Numbered from the stretch's first letter, positions 11,170 through 23,075 are shown. The stretch: DNA of 64,000 nt from Vanessa cardui (GCF_905220365.1 NC_061136.1:568001-632000); one strand, 5' to 3'. The notes: a model not told the origin generated them from the letters alone. Translations and numbers: made by a program.

Positions 11170-11373
11170 CACAACCACTTTGTGCAACCAGCTTCCGCCG
11201 GCGGTTTTTCCGAACCGATACGACATGAACCTTCAAGAAAAGGGCGTACTCCTTTCTTAAAGGCCGGCAACGCACCTGCAAGCCCCCTGGTGTTGCAGAT
11301 GTCCATGGGCGGTGGTAGTCACTTTCCATCAGGTGAGCCTGCTCGCTTGCCACCTATCTCATAAAAAAAAAAA
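11170..11373 (+). repeat. family D polyA-tailed repeat
   Basis: The copy has AAGGCCGGCAACGCACCTGC, GTGTTGCAGATGTCCATGGG and a 3' end GCTCGCTTGCCACCTATCTC, ATA link and poly(A). The CACTTTCCATCAGGTG block is shared with family C, so the two may use the same LINE machinery. Open frames of about 65 codons on both strands here are shadows of the repeat. Confidence 0.75.
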
Positions 11374-11392
11374 TCATTTAATAATATAATAG

Positions 11393-11590
11393 TTAGGCGG
11401 ATGGGCGAATGAAGTATTTAACCGCTGATAGAAAATGTCGCTGTAAGAAATAATGACTACTTCTTATATCAGACCAATGCGCCACCAACATAAGGAGCTA
11501 AGATATATCCCTTCAGCCTGTAGTTACACAGGCTCACTCTCTCTTCAAACTGGAACACAACGATAGTAAGTATTGCTTTTTGGCCGATGA
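11393..11590 (-). repeat. family C, diverged copy
   Basis: The landmarks GCTGTAAGAAATA, TGCGCCACCAAC, CTGTAGTTACAC, AGGCTCACTC and TTCAAACTGGAACACAAC are in family C order on the minus strand. The 3' terminal part is degraded. Confidence 0.65.
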
Positions 11591-12034
11591 TTATACATAT
11601 AATACTAATAATTTCATTGCATACTATAGTTTTTTTTAATTGCCTTATTTGTCTACTTGCTATATCCAGGATAGGTCGGATATTTTATTAAGTTTGCGTC
11701 GAAAATAATCAGTAACAGCAAAGAGTCTGAAAGAGTACGCCCCGTGAACACATTCCGAACGTGTCGAATTTACCGCTTCGTCGAATTACGAGAGAGAATG
11801 AGGTGCACCTGCGTTTATCACACACAAACCACGTAGTACGTATACTATGTATTGGGTAGTTGACTATTCTTCTTTAGTATTAATTGATTGATTGACTTGT
11901 GAAGTCAGACTCTCATGACATGACGACAAAGCATGACGCTCTCTTATACCGCTCCTTATTTCGCTTGTGCGTGAGTTGCACCTATACTTAGATGCTAAAT
12001 ATATATACGCTAAACATTATCATTGCATAGTATT

Positions 12035-12235
12035 AAACAAAGTCTGTTAACGTTGCTTGTCACTATCTATGCCTATATCTTTAAAATTACGCAACGGATT
12101 TTGATGCGGTTTTTTTAATAGATAAAGTGATTTGAGAGAACGTTTTTTGTATATAATACATGTACAATATAGTAGCAAAGATTGTGTCGTATATTTAATA
12201 TCATTGAAGACGTGTGAGGCCGGCGGGTCGCTGAT
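12035..12235 (+). mobile_element. Helitron-like fragment ending CTGAT
   Basis: This block shares TTTTGATGCGGTTTTTTTAATAGAT, AGTGATTTGAGAG and the end GGCCGGCGGGTCGCTGA with the copy at 27,350-27,581. CTGA followed by T matches the CTRR terminus rule. The left end is not clearly defined. Confidence 0.5.
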
Positions 12236-12625
12236 AATATCATAAAAAGAAAATCATATTTAAAACAATGATAGTTACTTATTATATTGTTCAAAATCAT
12301 TTTCGAGAATAAATTATCCGTTCGTAAACCCTCGCTTCGTTCATCCACTGCCTTACCGATCACTGCCAGCATTTCCACACTCAGTTTCAATATTTACTTG
12401 AAACTAACGAACCAACAGCGATCTCGAAACTTTTGTGAAGATATCCTATTCGAGGGTAGTTCACATTGAATGATTACTTTTTTTTAACTGGTAACTCGCC
12501 CACATTGCACTGCATAATACGAAGTAGATAAGATAGTAACGTGAACTCTTTATTTTTAAATGTTTAAATGAACATGCATACGCCTCGATAGCTTGATTGA
12601 CTTTTTTTTTTCATTTATTAAGTAA

Positions 12626-12926
12626 GAGTCGAGATGGCCCAGGGGCTAGAACGCGTGCATCTTAACCGATCATTGCGGTTTCAAGCCCAGGCAAGCACCG
12701 CTGATTCATGTGCTTAATTTGTCTTTATAATTCATCTCGTGCTCAGCGGTGAAGGAAAACATCGTGAGGAAACCTGCATGTGACAAATTTCATAGAAATT
12801 CTGCCACATGTGTATTCCACCAACCCGCATTGGAACAGCGTGGTGAAATATGTTCCAAACCTTCTCCTCAAAGGGAGAGGAAGCCTTTAGCCCAGCAGTG
12901 GGAATTTACAGGTTGTTGTTTGTTTT
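12626..12926 (+). repeat. SINE-A copy 3
   Basis: This is a full-length copy with head variant GAGTCGAGATGG. The A box carries one change (AGGGGCTAGA). The 3' block CCCAGCAGTGGG is followed by a short GTT tail. Confidence 0.92.
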
Positions 12927-13543
12927 TCATTTATAACCCTTCTTAACCTCTTATATAATAAACTATTACATACAAATACATTGATAAATTCTGAATAAAT
13001 AAAAATAAAATAAACTATGTCAGAGCATTCACTATATAAAAATAAATATTAAATTCTCCATTATAGTTTTAAGAAAAAAAATTAATTTTCTTAGTAAAAT
13101 TTATTATTTATTGCGAAAATATATTTTGCTAAATTGAAGAGTCGTTCGGCCTTATTTTACCAAGTATATTTGTTTGTTTATTTTAATTGGCTCATTGTGA
13201 ATTCCCGTGAATGTGAAAGGTCATCAAACGATACAATCAATATATTTCGTTGGCATGCATTTCATTATAAGCTTACTATTTCCCAGGTCGTCTACACTTA
13301 ATGTTTGAACGTCCTCACAAAAATAGCTATATAAAATTTGTGACTTATTTTTTTGTTCTAGCCCAGGCGACTTTAAAGTGTTGAACTAAAATTAAATAAT
13401 TTGATGTTTCTTTTTTAACGTTAAATGAAATTTGATGGAAATATATGGATACGCAGCCATTTAATGTTTATTAGTAACTTTTTAGATGCCTTATTATTAT
13501 ACCATATATAATAATAAGACATCTATCTATAATGATTATAGCA

Positions 13544-13846
13544 GAGCTGAGATGGCCCAGTGGTTAGAACGCGTGCATTTTAACCGATGATTTCGGGTTC
13601 CAACCCAGGCAAGCACCACTATATATCTGTGCTTAATTTGTGTTTATAATTCACCTCGTGCTCGGCGTTGAAGGAAAACATCGTGAGGAAACCTTCATGT
13701 GTCTAATTTCATCGAAATTCAGCCACATGTGCCTTCCACCAACCCGCATTGGAACAGCGTGGTGGAATATATTCCAAACCCTCTCCTGAAACGGAGAGGA
13801 GGCCTTAGCCCAGCAGTGGAAAATTTACCAGGCTGTTACTTTACTT
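13544..13846 (+). repeat. SINE-A copy 4
   Basis: This is a full-length copy with intact A and B boxes (the B box has one change, GGTTCCAACC). The tail is GGCTGTTACTTTACTTTT instead of GTT repeats, a subfamily feature shared with copies at 22,361 and 34,288. Confidence 0.92.
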
Positions 13847-14049
13847 TTTATTATATTATATTATATTCATTTTTAACAATGTAACTTGACTGGACTTGTA
13901 TGATTGAAAAAAAATCACTTCCACGCAGTATTTTTTTATTTAAAACAATTAAATGTTTTTAAGTACACATTCACATCAATCATTTTTAGCATATTCCTTT
14001 ATCAAAACATAACATATGGAATAAAAACAAATTGAAGCCTTCAATTTTA

Positions 14050-14330
14050 ACCCAAAGATGAGGTGGTTCAGCACACGAAAAAATTGGCAGAAGTGTTTAA
14101 AGCACTGCTGTACTATACGAGTAATGTGTCTATGTCGGTATAAAATCTGCCATGGATATCCATCCAATATGGGTAGCATAATGCTATCATGTGGTGTGTA
14201 TCTAGTATCTCTGGTAGGTATGTATCTATGCTGCAGCGTGGTGAAACCTCCAAACTCTCAACAAATTGAGGAGAGTTTAGTCCAAGGGACGTGTACAGAT
14301 TTACTTAACTTTTTTTACTTTATGCTAACG
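14050..14330 (+). repeat. very old SINE-A relic
   Basis: Only scattered blocks remain: GAGGTGGTTCAGC at the head position, then GCAGCGTGGTGAAACCTCCAAAC and TTTAGTCCAAGGGACG in the order of the SINE-A 3' half. The 93-codon open frame across it is not a gene. Confidence 0.4.
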
Positions 14331-14801
14331 AACCACTAAAGTAAATACATTAATTATCTTTATATTATATTGTATGCATATATATAATATGATATGCCAG
14401 GTGTGACATTTATTGGTGTTTATCATTTTCCAGTATATTTTTTGTGAACATTCATCTCGTATTAAGCTAAGGGCAAACACCTCTCTGTAATGAGATAGGG
14501 CGCCTGGTTCTTGATAATGCGGGTTGAGGACATTACTTACTTCATAATCTCTTCTTAGCTTACTATCGCTTCAAGATAAATTATTAAAGAAATGGAACAT
14601 ATATTTGGAACTATTTTTACGCCGCCGATACTCCTCGGCCTATAAGCTAACTAAAAGTGACGTACACTAGTTTCCCAGTGATAGAAGTACAGCATTAACC
14701 AGTGTGTTTGAAAGACGAGTGAGCCAGTGAACCTTTAGGTCCATAAAATCTTCTTTTCCAAGGTTAGTTGAACATGAGCAATATATAAAATAACAATTAT
14801 G

Positions 14802-15047
14802 GACGACCTCCATGGTCGAGTGGTGTTTACACCGGTTTTCATGGTTACGCCACTCTGAGGTCCCGGGTTCGATTCCCGGCCGAGTCGATGTAGATTACCA
14901 TAAGTTTTCTATGTTGTCTTGGGTCTGGGTGTTTGTGGTACCGTCGTTACTTCTGATTTCCATAACACAAGTGCTTCAGCTACTTACATTGGGATCAGAG
15001 TAATGTATGTGATGTTGTCTCATATTTATATTTATTTATATTATATT
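14802..15047 (+). repeat. SINE-B copy 1, full length
   Basis: The tRNA-like head GACGACCTCCATGGTCGAGTGG carries the A box and CGGGTTCGATTCCCGG the B box. The body has TTGTCTTGGGTCTGGGTGTTTG and the conserved ACATTGGGATCAGAGTAATG. The tail is an ATTT/ATATTT simple repeat. It is unrelated to SINE-A outside the pol III boxes. Confidence 0.92.
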
Positions 15048-15327
15048 TATAATTATTATGATTGATTTATAAATGATGGTTTAAATTTTTTACAGTGTGA
15101 ATTTCTATCCATGCTGGTGATCACTTACCAACAGGCGTTTGACAGTCTGCCTTCCTATTTTTTTTTTTAAGAAATAATGAATGTTCGACATATGACATCC
15201 GATATAACTAATATCCGACTAAAAAAAATAGTGGCAATGGCACAGAATAAGGAATTCAATTTTATATACTCTTTCAATTACGCTTAGCGTTTGTTTTAGG
15301 ACAACGATGGAACGACTTACTACTATA

Positions 15328-15578
15328 CTTGGTGAGAGAACTTTGTGCAAGGGAAGTTACCACCCACTCATTAGTTATTCTACCGCCAAACAACAGTACT
15401 CAGTATTGTTGTGTTCTGGTTTGAAGGGTGAGTGAGAGTGTAGTTCCCAAGGTTGGTGGTACATTGACGATATAAGGAATAGTTAATATTTCTTACAGCT
15501 TCATTGTCTATGGGTGATGGTGACCACTTACCATCAGGTGGCCCATATGCTCGTCCGCCAACGTATATCATAAAAAAA
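15328..15578 (+). repeat. family C copy with polyA end
   Basis: The copy runs from CTTGGTGAGAGAACTTTGTG to GCTCGTCCGCCAACG, ATCATA link and A run. It lacks a short internal block (the CAGTGTAACTACAGGCAC segment present in other copies). Confidence 0.88.
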
Positions 15579-15657
15579 CGACATTACCTCAAGATGTCAC
15601 GATCTTGCTTATCCTTACAATGCTAATGTAGAAAAAAAAATGGTAGATATAATTCAT

Positions 15658-15805
15658 TAGATTTCTATGTTGTCTTGGGTCTGGGTGTTTGTGGTCGTTA
15701 CATATGTATATTTCATATTTACTTATATTCCATAACACGAGTGCATTAGCTACTTACATTGGGATCAGAGTAATGTATATGATGTTATCCAATATTTACT
15801 GATTA
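15658..15805 (+). repeat. SINE-B, 5'-truncated copy
   Basis: It starts inside the body (TTCTATGTTGTCTTGGG), has a short insertion after GTTTGTGGT, and ends with ACATTGGGATCAGAGTAATG. The pol III boxes are missing. Confidence 0.85.
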
Positions 15806-16229
15806 TTATAATGTATATTATATTGTCGCTTTAATGATTTTGAAGCCTTGACCATGGAATACTGGTGAAAAAGCTGAATTGCAACAACTGCCTCAAACTG
15901 GCAACCAAAAATTGTCTAATTAAACATTTCTAAGTGATAATAACTTCACTGAAATCTCTTCCATTAATAGATTAAGAAAAACAACGCCAAGTATTTTCAT
16001 GAAACACGAACGAAGTTTATGATACAACTTATCATTTAATTAATTACTATTTCGTTTCAAGTGGAGTTTTCGCGAGTGTCTCGGTCATTGACTTATAAAT
16101 TAAGTTAATTCATCATTAAAAATGATAAATGGTTTGTAATTAACGGTAAGCTAATCTACGTTAAGTTAACAGGATGTTTTTGAAGATTATGATTTAGGGA
16201 ATTTTATCTTTAAATTCTCACTCGTATTA

Positions 16230-16395
16230 TAAATTAGAACGCGTGTTTGTCACTACGTGTTATAAAACAATGACCCCGGCCGTGTCCTTCTGTCTGTATG
16301 TTCGCGATAAACTCTGAAATTACTGAACAGGTTTTCACGCGGTTTTAACTAATGGTCAGTGTGATTCATGAGGAAGGTTTACGTATATAATTTAC
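16230..16395 (+). mobile_element. Helitron-type repeat fragment
   Basis: TTCGCGATAAACTCTGAAATTACTGAACAGG and ATTCATGAGGAAGGTTTACG match blocks on both sides of the SINE at 47,295. No terminus is clear, so the family assignment is provisional. Confidence 0.45.
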
Positions 16396-16729
16396 TAAGG
16401 TTTTTTAGTAAAAAAGTTGAAATAGAGGAAGTCGCTAGTTCGTTCATTATATCACTTAACGACAAATCAGCTGATTTTTTATACATATCTAAGATAGCAT
16501 TTAGGTCGAATAGCAATAGCATTTGATGCCCTTCGAGTGTAAGAGCGACGTCGTATGCCATGACGGCGAACGTCATGACCATTTCTAGTATCGCTCTGTC
16601 TTCTTTCTGCCTCTGTGTTTTACTCTCGTGTCTCTCTCTTGCTCTATGTTTACGGTATACATTTTTTTTCAATAATCAGTTCTTTTAATAACAATTATTA
16701 GATTTCCCAAGCGTCTGATATATTTAATA

Positions 16730-19021
16730 CTAGCTATACCCGCCCGCTTCGCTGGGCATTAGTCGCAGAAAAAAATATTTAATTTTTCATTTTGTAATTA
16801 ATTACTGATCATCAACAATGTACAAATAATAAAGCAACAAATCAAGAAACATTCGAGATCTAATCAAATTCTTATAAAAAAAATATATTTAATATTCGTC
16901 ATCTATTTCATCTTCTTCAATGATGTTCTCGATAGGATAGGTTGCAGATTGGTCATAACACCCATAAACTTATAAGATGTTATATAGGTACGATAAAAAT
17001 TTTAATTAAATTACTATAGTCTGTAAAAGTTTGCATCAAACCAACACGTCTTCTTTTATCCGGTTCTATCGAATATCGATGTTATTACATTTACAACCTT
17101 GTCAATACTTGCGAACGTACATCAAAGCATCCTAAGTATATTCGTGTAATGTCTTGGACTTCCACTGTACGAAGATCTTTGTCCAATATCAGAAGATACT
17201 ATATCATTCGATATTGTATCTCGTAAATAAATGTACTCTTTGGCTCAGAGTTTTGATAGGTTGTATCGAATGTAGTTTAATCGTTCGTTCTCGACCATAG
17301 CGTACATGTCAACAATGAATTGTTAAAACAGTTGACGACACTTCAGAATATGGTTAGATTGATTATCTCTAATCATTATACGATATGCAAAAAAATCCAT
17401 ACAACTAACTCTTCCATGTCACAGAGCCTGTCGTGAGAATATTATGATACAGTCCGAGATGATATCCATCTATAATTGAATAATCGTAATAATTGTCATA
17501 CGATTGATGTGTTTCAGCGACACCTTGATTGTTTTTGTGTCGCTTAATGATAACAACACCTCGTTTTGTAAATTCTGTACCGACAACTACAGCTGTGACT
17601 TCAGGAGCTACGGCAGCATTAAAACGCCTTTCATGCTCTGCATTCAATGGCGTTCTATCTGCATTAATAATGACTTTGAATCATTTGTTGTTTCTCCTTC
17701 CAGAGCAGTTTTAAAATCTTTAACTAAACATTTATTTTCATAAAGCATACCTAATCCTAAATTTAGCGATGATTTCTCGATTAGTTGTGGTACTGAATAT
17801 GCATCGAAGATCAATCTTTTTCTACGTTGTCCATGGAATAAATGTCCAGAAACTGGAGATTTTATTAAGATAGTGGAAGAAGTGAACCAATCATATGATA
17901 CACTTTAAACGTAGACGCGAAATTATTGAATTGTACAAAATTTGTTGCTCCAAATGATGTCATTTCAAAGGAAGAATTGTAATTTCTAATATTCTTAAGG
18001 AAATATTCAGACTCCTCAGTAGTTCCCGTAACGTAGATAAGAAGAGGTTCTGTTGGTTCAACCAGTTGTGGTAAATACATTTTGCCAGTGGAGTAGCGCT
18101 ATACCAGCAGTTTATTTTAAACATCATAGCGTGATAATATGGGCATACTATATTCATTGAACCAATGATCACATCGGGATTTATTGAGATTGGTTCTAGT
18201 TCTTGACTTAGTTTATTTTAATCGTTGATCATCTAGTTGTTGGGCTCGCTCGTCAGGTTTTTCAGTATCTCTTGATGAAGATGCTTGTTCGAAGATATGG
18301 AACTTGATCATTACGTTGACTAACGGTTTTGGCAACTCTCGAAGTAGATATTCGGATTCTATTTGTTTCTTAACGTATTTCTTGTTGGTATGTTGTTTCC
18401 GTAGCTCTTTTGGATGACGCTGCTCATATATTGTTGATGTTCCGATCTTTTATTTCTTCAATGGCATCGTGGTTTCTATTTATATAAATTATTTGATTCA
18501 ATGATGATTTCATTTTTTATTTCATATTTTATACTTATCGGTTGAACGGCATAGAAATGCATCGTGATACTCGTAAGGGTCATCTGTTGGTTATTTTTAA
18601 TAATACGGATGAAATAATCACTTTCTCCGTGAAAAAAGTACTCATTTTCGTGACAATCACTTGAACGGTGTTGATATATTTATATCGCAGCGCTACCTAG
18701 TGGCGAGTTACGTCAATTGGGATAGCATAATCTCTTTATTCATTTAATCTTAATGATCGATCAAATAGTTTCTGAGTTTATCGATGATACACATACATAC
18801 ACATCCACACATCGTTTGCGCAAGCACATGTTTTTCCTTTATACCAATTTTTATAAAGATGTACGGTGCATCTGTTCTCGAGTTATAGCAGAACATACAG
18901 ACGGACAAAAATGTCTAAAATGGTAAAAATTATGTCAGTCAATCATAAAAACAATACTTATGACGAATTACGACAAAAATAAGTGCCAGACAGACTCTAA
19001 ATATTTATATAGTAGTATAGA
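16730..19021 (-). mobile_element. Helitron with both termini preserved (2,292 bp)
   Basis: Read on the minus strand, the element starts with TC (TCTATACTACTATATAAATA) just after an A. It ends with hairpin GCCCAGCGAAGCGGGC (16,742-16,757), a short spacer and CTAG, followed by T. Insertion between A and T, TC/CTRR ends and a hairpin about 10 bases from the 3' end are defining Helitron features. It encloses remnants of a Helitron Rep/helicase gene in the same orientation, so it descends from an autonomous copy. The coding part is truncated well before a helicase domain. Confidence 0.85.
17030..18275 (-). pseudogene. broken Helitron Rep/helicase gene, N-terminal part
   Basis: Pieces in three frames, in the right order, recall the N-terminal region of Helitron Rep-helicase proteins: ERAQQLDDQRLK (about 18,230), VIIGSMNIVCPYYHAMMFK (about 18,140), EPLLIYVTGTTEESEYFLKN then MTSFGATNFV (17,900-18,080), FKTALEGE with NADRTPLNAEHERRFNA (17,610-17,740), VAETHQSYD and DGYHLGLYH (17,420-17,540), then FAYRIMIRDNQSNHILKCRQ, IVDMYAMVENERLNYIR, KEYIYLRD and SSYSGSPRH (17,160-17,400). 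At least four frameshifts and several stops separate them. The HUH nuclease core and the whole helicase are absent. It cannot make a working transposase. Family recognition is from memory of conserved blocks, with no search run. Confidence 0.82.
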
Positions 19022-19429
19022 TTTAGTATTCACGTGCGATAGCTTTATTAGTAGCGTATTTCACGTATAACTTTGGTGTTTCTATACCGATTTCTATGCT
19101 TCTTTTTTATTTAATAGTTAATACTGTTAACTTTTTTCATTTGGGATGATTGAGAGTGTTATAAACGCAGGAATAGACAAATATAATCAGAAAGCTTCGA
19201 ACTACTAAGCTATTGGGAGTGACACGTGTTATTGTGAGTCAACCATAAAAGATAGACAAAGGCTGTCATGGGATATTTTTTACATAATTTTAAGGAGAAC
19301 ATTTCCGTAATATACAATTTCTATGTAGCTTTAACCATTAAGGTTGTACACGCGACGAAATCTTAAAATATGGAGTAACTTCTCCCATTTTCTGACATTT
19401 CCCTTCACTACTCTGCTCCTATTGACTGA

Positions 19430-19676
19430 AGCGTGATGAAAAGTATACTATAACCAGCTCAGGAGTATGAAAAATAATTGTACCAAGTTTCTTTAAAATC
19501 CGTCGAGTAGTTTTTGTTTCCATAGCGGTTATATGGACAGACAGACAGACAGACAAAAATTTTACTGATTGCATTTTTGCCATCAGTATCGATCCCTTTT
19601 CAACCTCTGATAGTTATTTTGGAAAAATATTTCATGTACAGAATTGACATTCCTACAGATTTATTATAAGTATAGA
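19430..19676 (-). mobile_element. Helitron 5' end region
   Basis: The minus strand begins with TCTATACTTATAATAAATCTG after an A and contains TGAAATATTTTTCC and a TCTG tract. It carries the TC terminus but no clear CTRR end was found. It abuts the tandem duplication that starts at 19,681. Confidence 0.55.
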
Positions 19677-19680
19677 TTTT

Positions 19681-19915
19681 TATTGACAATAAAGAAAATC
19701 TTAATACTATAACTTACAATATATATTTAACTCAAGGAAATAGTCGAAACAATAAATTTAATATGCAATTTAAGCTTACAGTTTTTTTCTTATTTAACTA
19801 TTGTTATTGACAATGAACAAAATCTTAATACTATTAACTTACAATATATATTTAACTCAAGAAAATAGTCGAAGCAAATAAACTTAATATGTAATTTAAA
19901 CTTACAGGTTTTTTT
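19681..19915 (+). repeat. two-copy tandem duplication, period about 124 bp
   Basis: TATTGACAATAAAGAAAATC... at 19,681 recurs as TATTGACAATGAACAAAATC... at 19,805, with CAATATATATTTAACTCAAG and AATAGTCGAAGC/AAC in register. The units differ at several positions, so the duplication is not recent. Confidence 0.85.
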
Positions 19916-20389
19916 TTGAGAGCATTAAAAACACAAAAGTACGTACTACGTATGTTTTACGAAAATACACACGCGAAATAAAGACCTACTTAACATTTAA
20001 TAACAACAATCAAAAAACCAAAACCAAGAAATTATAGTATCCAAATGTATCAACAAATAAGAATAACGAATAAAATACAATGCGATGACCCAACTAAAGA
20101 AAACCAAAAACGAAAAGATACTTGATTCACGATTTTGTAATCAATTTGAAGTGAATACCAATGAATTTGTATCGGAAAAATTTCAATTTCGCATGCGTGT
20201 GTCACAGTCGTCTGCCCTCACGTGTCTGCCCGTTCGGGTAACGACACTTAGACATGTTATCCCCACTAAACCACGCGGCGCGTTGCGCCAAGCCCCGCAT
20301 CCACGCGTGGCGATTCGCAGGCTCGCAGCCGCAGATTCTAAAGACTTTAAACTATCTGTTTCGCGTTTCGCGTGAAAGCGAGGAGACAG

Positions 20390-20979
20390 GTAGAGAGACA
20401 GACAGACGGACAGACAGAGTTACTTCCGCGGTACGCATATTTCATTGCTTTAAAAGGACAATATTTGTGTCAAATTTCAAAGCTTTGACGGGGGTCAAAG
20501 GTTTTACAAAGCTCTGAACCGCCCCCCCCAATACCTCCCTTAACAGCAAAATACCCAATAACTGCGGTGCTCATATTGCATTGTTTTAAATTCATACTTA
20601 TATTATAAACGCGAAAGTATCAATTTCAAAGCTTCGAAAAACGTTTGACCCCCCACCCCCATTGCCCCCCTATAAAAGAAAAATACACAAAAACCGCTGA
20701 GCACATATTTCTTTATTTTCAATAAACAATATTTAAGCCAAATTTCAAAGCCGTAGTCCATTCCAAAAAAAAGTTTCATACGAACTTTGACCCCCCATTA
20801 CCCCCACTTATAACCCTTTTTTCCAGTTAAAAAGTAGCCTATGTCCTTTCTCAGGCTTTAGACTATCTGTGTACCAAATTTCATTACAATTGGTTCAGTA
20901 GTTTTGCCGTGAAAGCGGGACAGACAGACAGACAGACAGACAGACAGAGATACTTTCGCATTTATAATATTAGTAAGGA
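20390..20979 (-). mobile_element. Helitron-type repeat with TCTG tract and C-rich blocks
   Basis: The minus strand begins with TCCTTACTAATATTATAAATG after A and a TCTG tract. The interior carries three spaced TTTGACCCCC-type blocks (about 20,480, 20,645 and 20,785), each followed by a TTTCAAAGC-type block, so it looks internally repeated. A second TATTATAAACGCGAAAG terminus-like block at 20,601 suggests nesting. The 3' end is not defined. Confidence 0.5.
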
Positions 20980-21141
20980 TTATTGAGACTGACTTACTAC
21001 GTAACAAGTCCGAGAAGGAGGATAACGTCAAATATGTTTTATGAATAAATGTCAACGTAGTCTTGTCAATATTTAAACATTACTACCGGGAATCTGAACG
21101 AATAAACACAGATATTATAGACAGCTAATACTACTTTGTCG

Positions 21142-21408
21142 TGAAGCCGTGATGGCTCAACGCTTAGAAGATCTTAAAAGATGGTTTCAACTTTAAGCAT
21201 AGATTAGCACCTCAGTTATTTTATTTGTATTTATAATTTAACCCTTGCGCTCGACGATTAGGAAAACGTAAGGAATCTCACATGTCATGGATGTAAATCT
21301 GCAATATCTATTAATCAACCATTTGAGCAGCTTTGTAGAGTAAGCTCCAAATCTCCTCCAAAAGAACAGACGGTCTTAGTCCTGAGAAGAATAACTTGCT
21401 TTACTTTA
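21142..21408 (+). repeat. SINE-A, old diverged copy
   Basis: The full layout is recognisable (GATGGCTCAACGCTTAGAA head, GAGCAGCTTTGTAGAGTAAGCTCCAAATC body, GGTCTTAGTCCTGAGAAG end), but both pol III boxes are disrupted. Confidence 0.65.
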
Positions 21409-21750
21409 ATTACTTTTTCTCTTCTAAAAATATATGGATTTTAGTTAAACTTGAAAGACGTCCATTTAAATGGTATGCCGTAGAGGCATTTCAAAATAAA
21501 GTGCGTCTTTTTCAAATTTTTAAGAGTGTGTTGATACATGCAATTGTATTACATATAATATATATCGAGATAAAATGAAAGTGTAAAAACACAACAATAG
21601 CTCGATTGAAAGGTCTGACTACTAGATAGTTAATCATCTATTGTTTTCAGACATTTTATCCAGCTTCTTAAAGATAAATGAAGCAATAAAAAAACTTAAG
21701 TATTGTATTTCGTATATTTATTAGCATAACATGATATTTTAAATGTTTTA

Positions 21751-22055
21751 GATTTATTTATTTATTTTATTTTATTGAATAGGTTGGCGGACCAGCGTAT
21801 GGGCCACCTGATGGTAAGTGGTCACCATCACCCATAGACAATGACGCTGTAAGAAATATTAACTATTCCTTACAAAATCAAAGCGCCACCAACTTTGGGA
21901 ATAAGATGCTGTGTTCCTTGTGCCTGTAGTTACACTGGCTCACTCACCCTTCAAACCGGAACACAACAATACTGCGTACTGTTGTTTAGCTATAGAATAC
22001 CTGATGAGTGGGCGGTACCAACCCTGGCGGGCTTGCACAAAGCCCTACCTCCAAG
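21751..22055 (-). repeat. family C, near full length
   Basis: On the minus strand it runs from CTTGGAGGTAGGGCTTTGTG through all landmarks to ACGCTGGTCCGCCAACC, TATTC and an A-rich TAAAATAAA tail. It is one of the three most complete copies, with 34,681 and 35,872. Confidence 0.9.
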
Positions 22056-22360
22056 TACGCAATTCTAGAAAAACTTAGACCGTATTATTAATTTTGGCAA
22101 ATAATATTTACATATTATGCATCGTGTTGTTGAATTAATCGAATGGTTTAAATGCGTTCCAGGTCAATCGAAGGAAAGACTAAGATGTCTTGTCATCCTG
22201 TTTGTCGCGTGAAAATCTTCAACATAATTATTTATATGTTACCAGTAGTTAGGCATGCTAGAATATTAATATATTTTTATGATTTTCTATGCCAATATTG
22301 TGTAGTGAGAAACCTTCGGAACTATTGATAAAATTCTAAATTTCCTTTATTGGTAGAAAG

Positions 22361-22650
22361 CTCTAACCACTGGGCCATCTCTGCTTTTAACCGATGATTG
22401 CGGGTTCAAACCCAGGCAAGCACCACTATATATATGTGCTTAATTCGTGTCATAATTCATCTCGAGCTCGGCGGTGAAGGAAAACATCGTGAGGAATCCT
22501 GCATGTGACAAATTTCATAGAAGTTCTGCCACATGTGTATTCCACCAACCCGCATTGGTACAGCGTGGTGGAATATCTTTAAAACCCTCTCCTTAATGGA
22601 ACAGTAGGCCTTTTCCCAGCAGTGGGAATTTACAGGCTGTTACTTTACTT
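22361..22650 (+). repeat. SINE-A with inverted head
   Basis: The first 22 bases are the reverse complement of the normal SINE-A head (they read AGAGATGGCCCAGTGGTTAGAG on the other strand). They are joined directly to a forward body beginning TTAACCGATGATTGCGGG. The rest is normal to CAGCAGTGGGAATTTACAGG. Confidence 0.88.
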
Positions 22651-22832
22651 TTACTTTACTGGTATAAAGCTATATTATTCTGCTGTAAGCTATAATAACA
22701 CTATATTACAGGACAACATTAAATGTACGTCTTTACATTATTAATTATTATAATCTCTGTAATAGTAAATATTAATTTAAAAAAAATTTACATACATCAA
22801 TGACTTTATCGATCGCCTCAAGTTTGTATCAA

Positions 22833-23075
22833 AGTCAAAGTCATATTATTTTTTATTCAATTACCCCCATAAAAGCACTTTTAAATCGCCACGTTCCACT
22901 GTTGAATTAAATTCAATGCCGTGTTGACAGTTGATTCTACAAATAATAATAAGCAAGAAACATAGTAGTTACTCTTTTCCACCATTTTAACTACAGAGTG
23001 TGTCAGTAAACAATGAGTTATGTTTTATACATCCTGCCTAAAAGTCAATTAACACTAATTCCACACTTTAAAAAA
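22833..23075 (-). repeat. diverged LINE 3' UTR
   Basis: The minus strand ends in a TGACTTTGACTTTGA-type tail (22,833-22,845). It contains landmarks of the 48,597 LINE tail (AAGTGCTTTTATGG, AGTAACTACTATGTTTCTTGC, AGGCAGGATG), but they are strongly diverged. Confidence 0.55.

Noticed and set aside
11109..11364. Open frames on both strands of 65-67 codons
   Set aside because: They are shadows of the polyA-tailed family D repeat.
14802..14890. tRNA-like sequence CGGGTTCGATTCCCGG with an A box
   Set aside because: It is the head of SINE-B, repeated many times with the same downstream body, so it is not a functional tRNA gene.
20521..20800. C-rich runs as possible G-quadruplex regulatory sites
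   Set aside because: They recur inside dispersed repeats (also 5,795 and 51,031), so their position is explained by the repeat. The runs are not arranged as four regular tracts.
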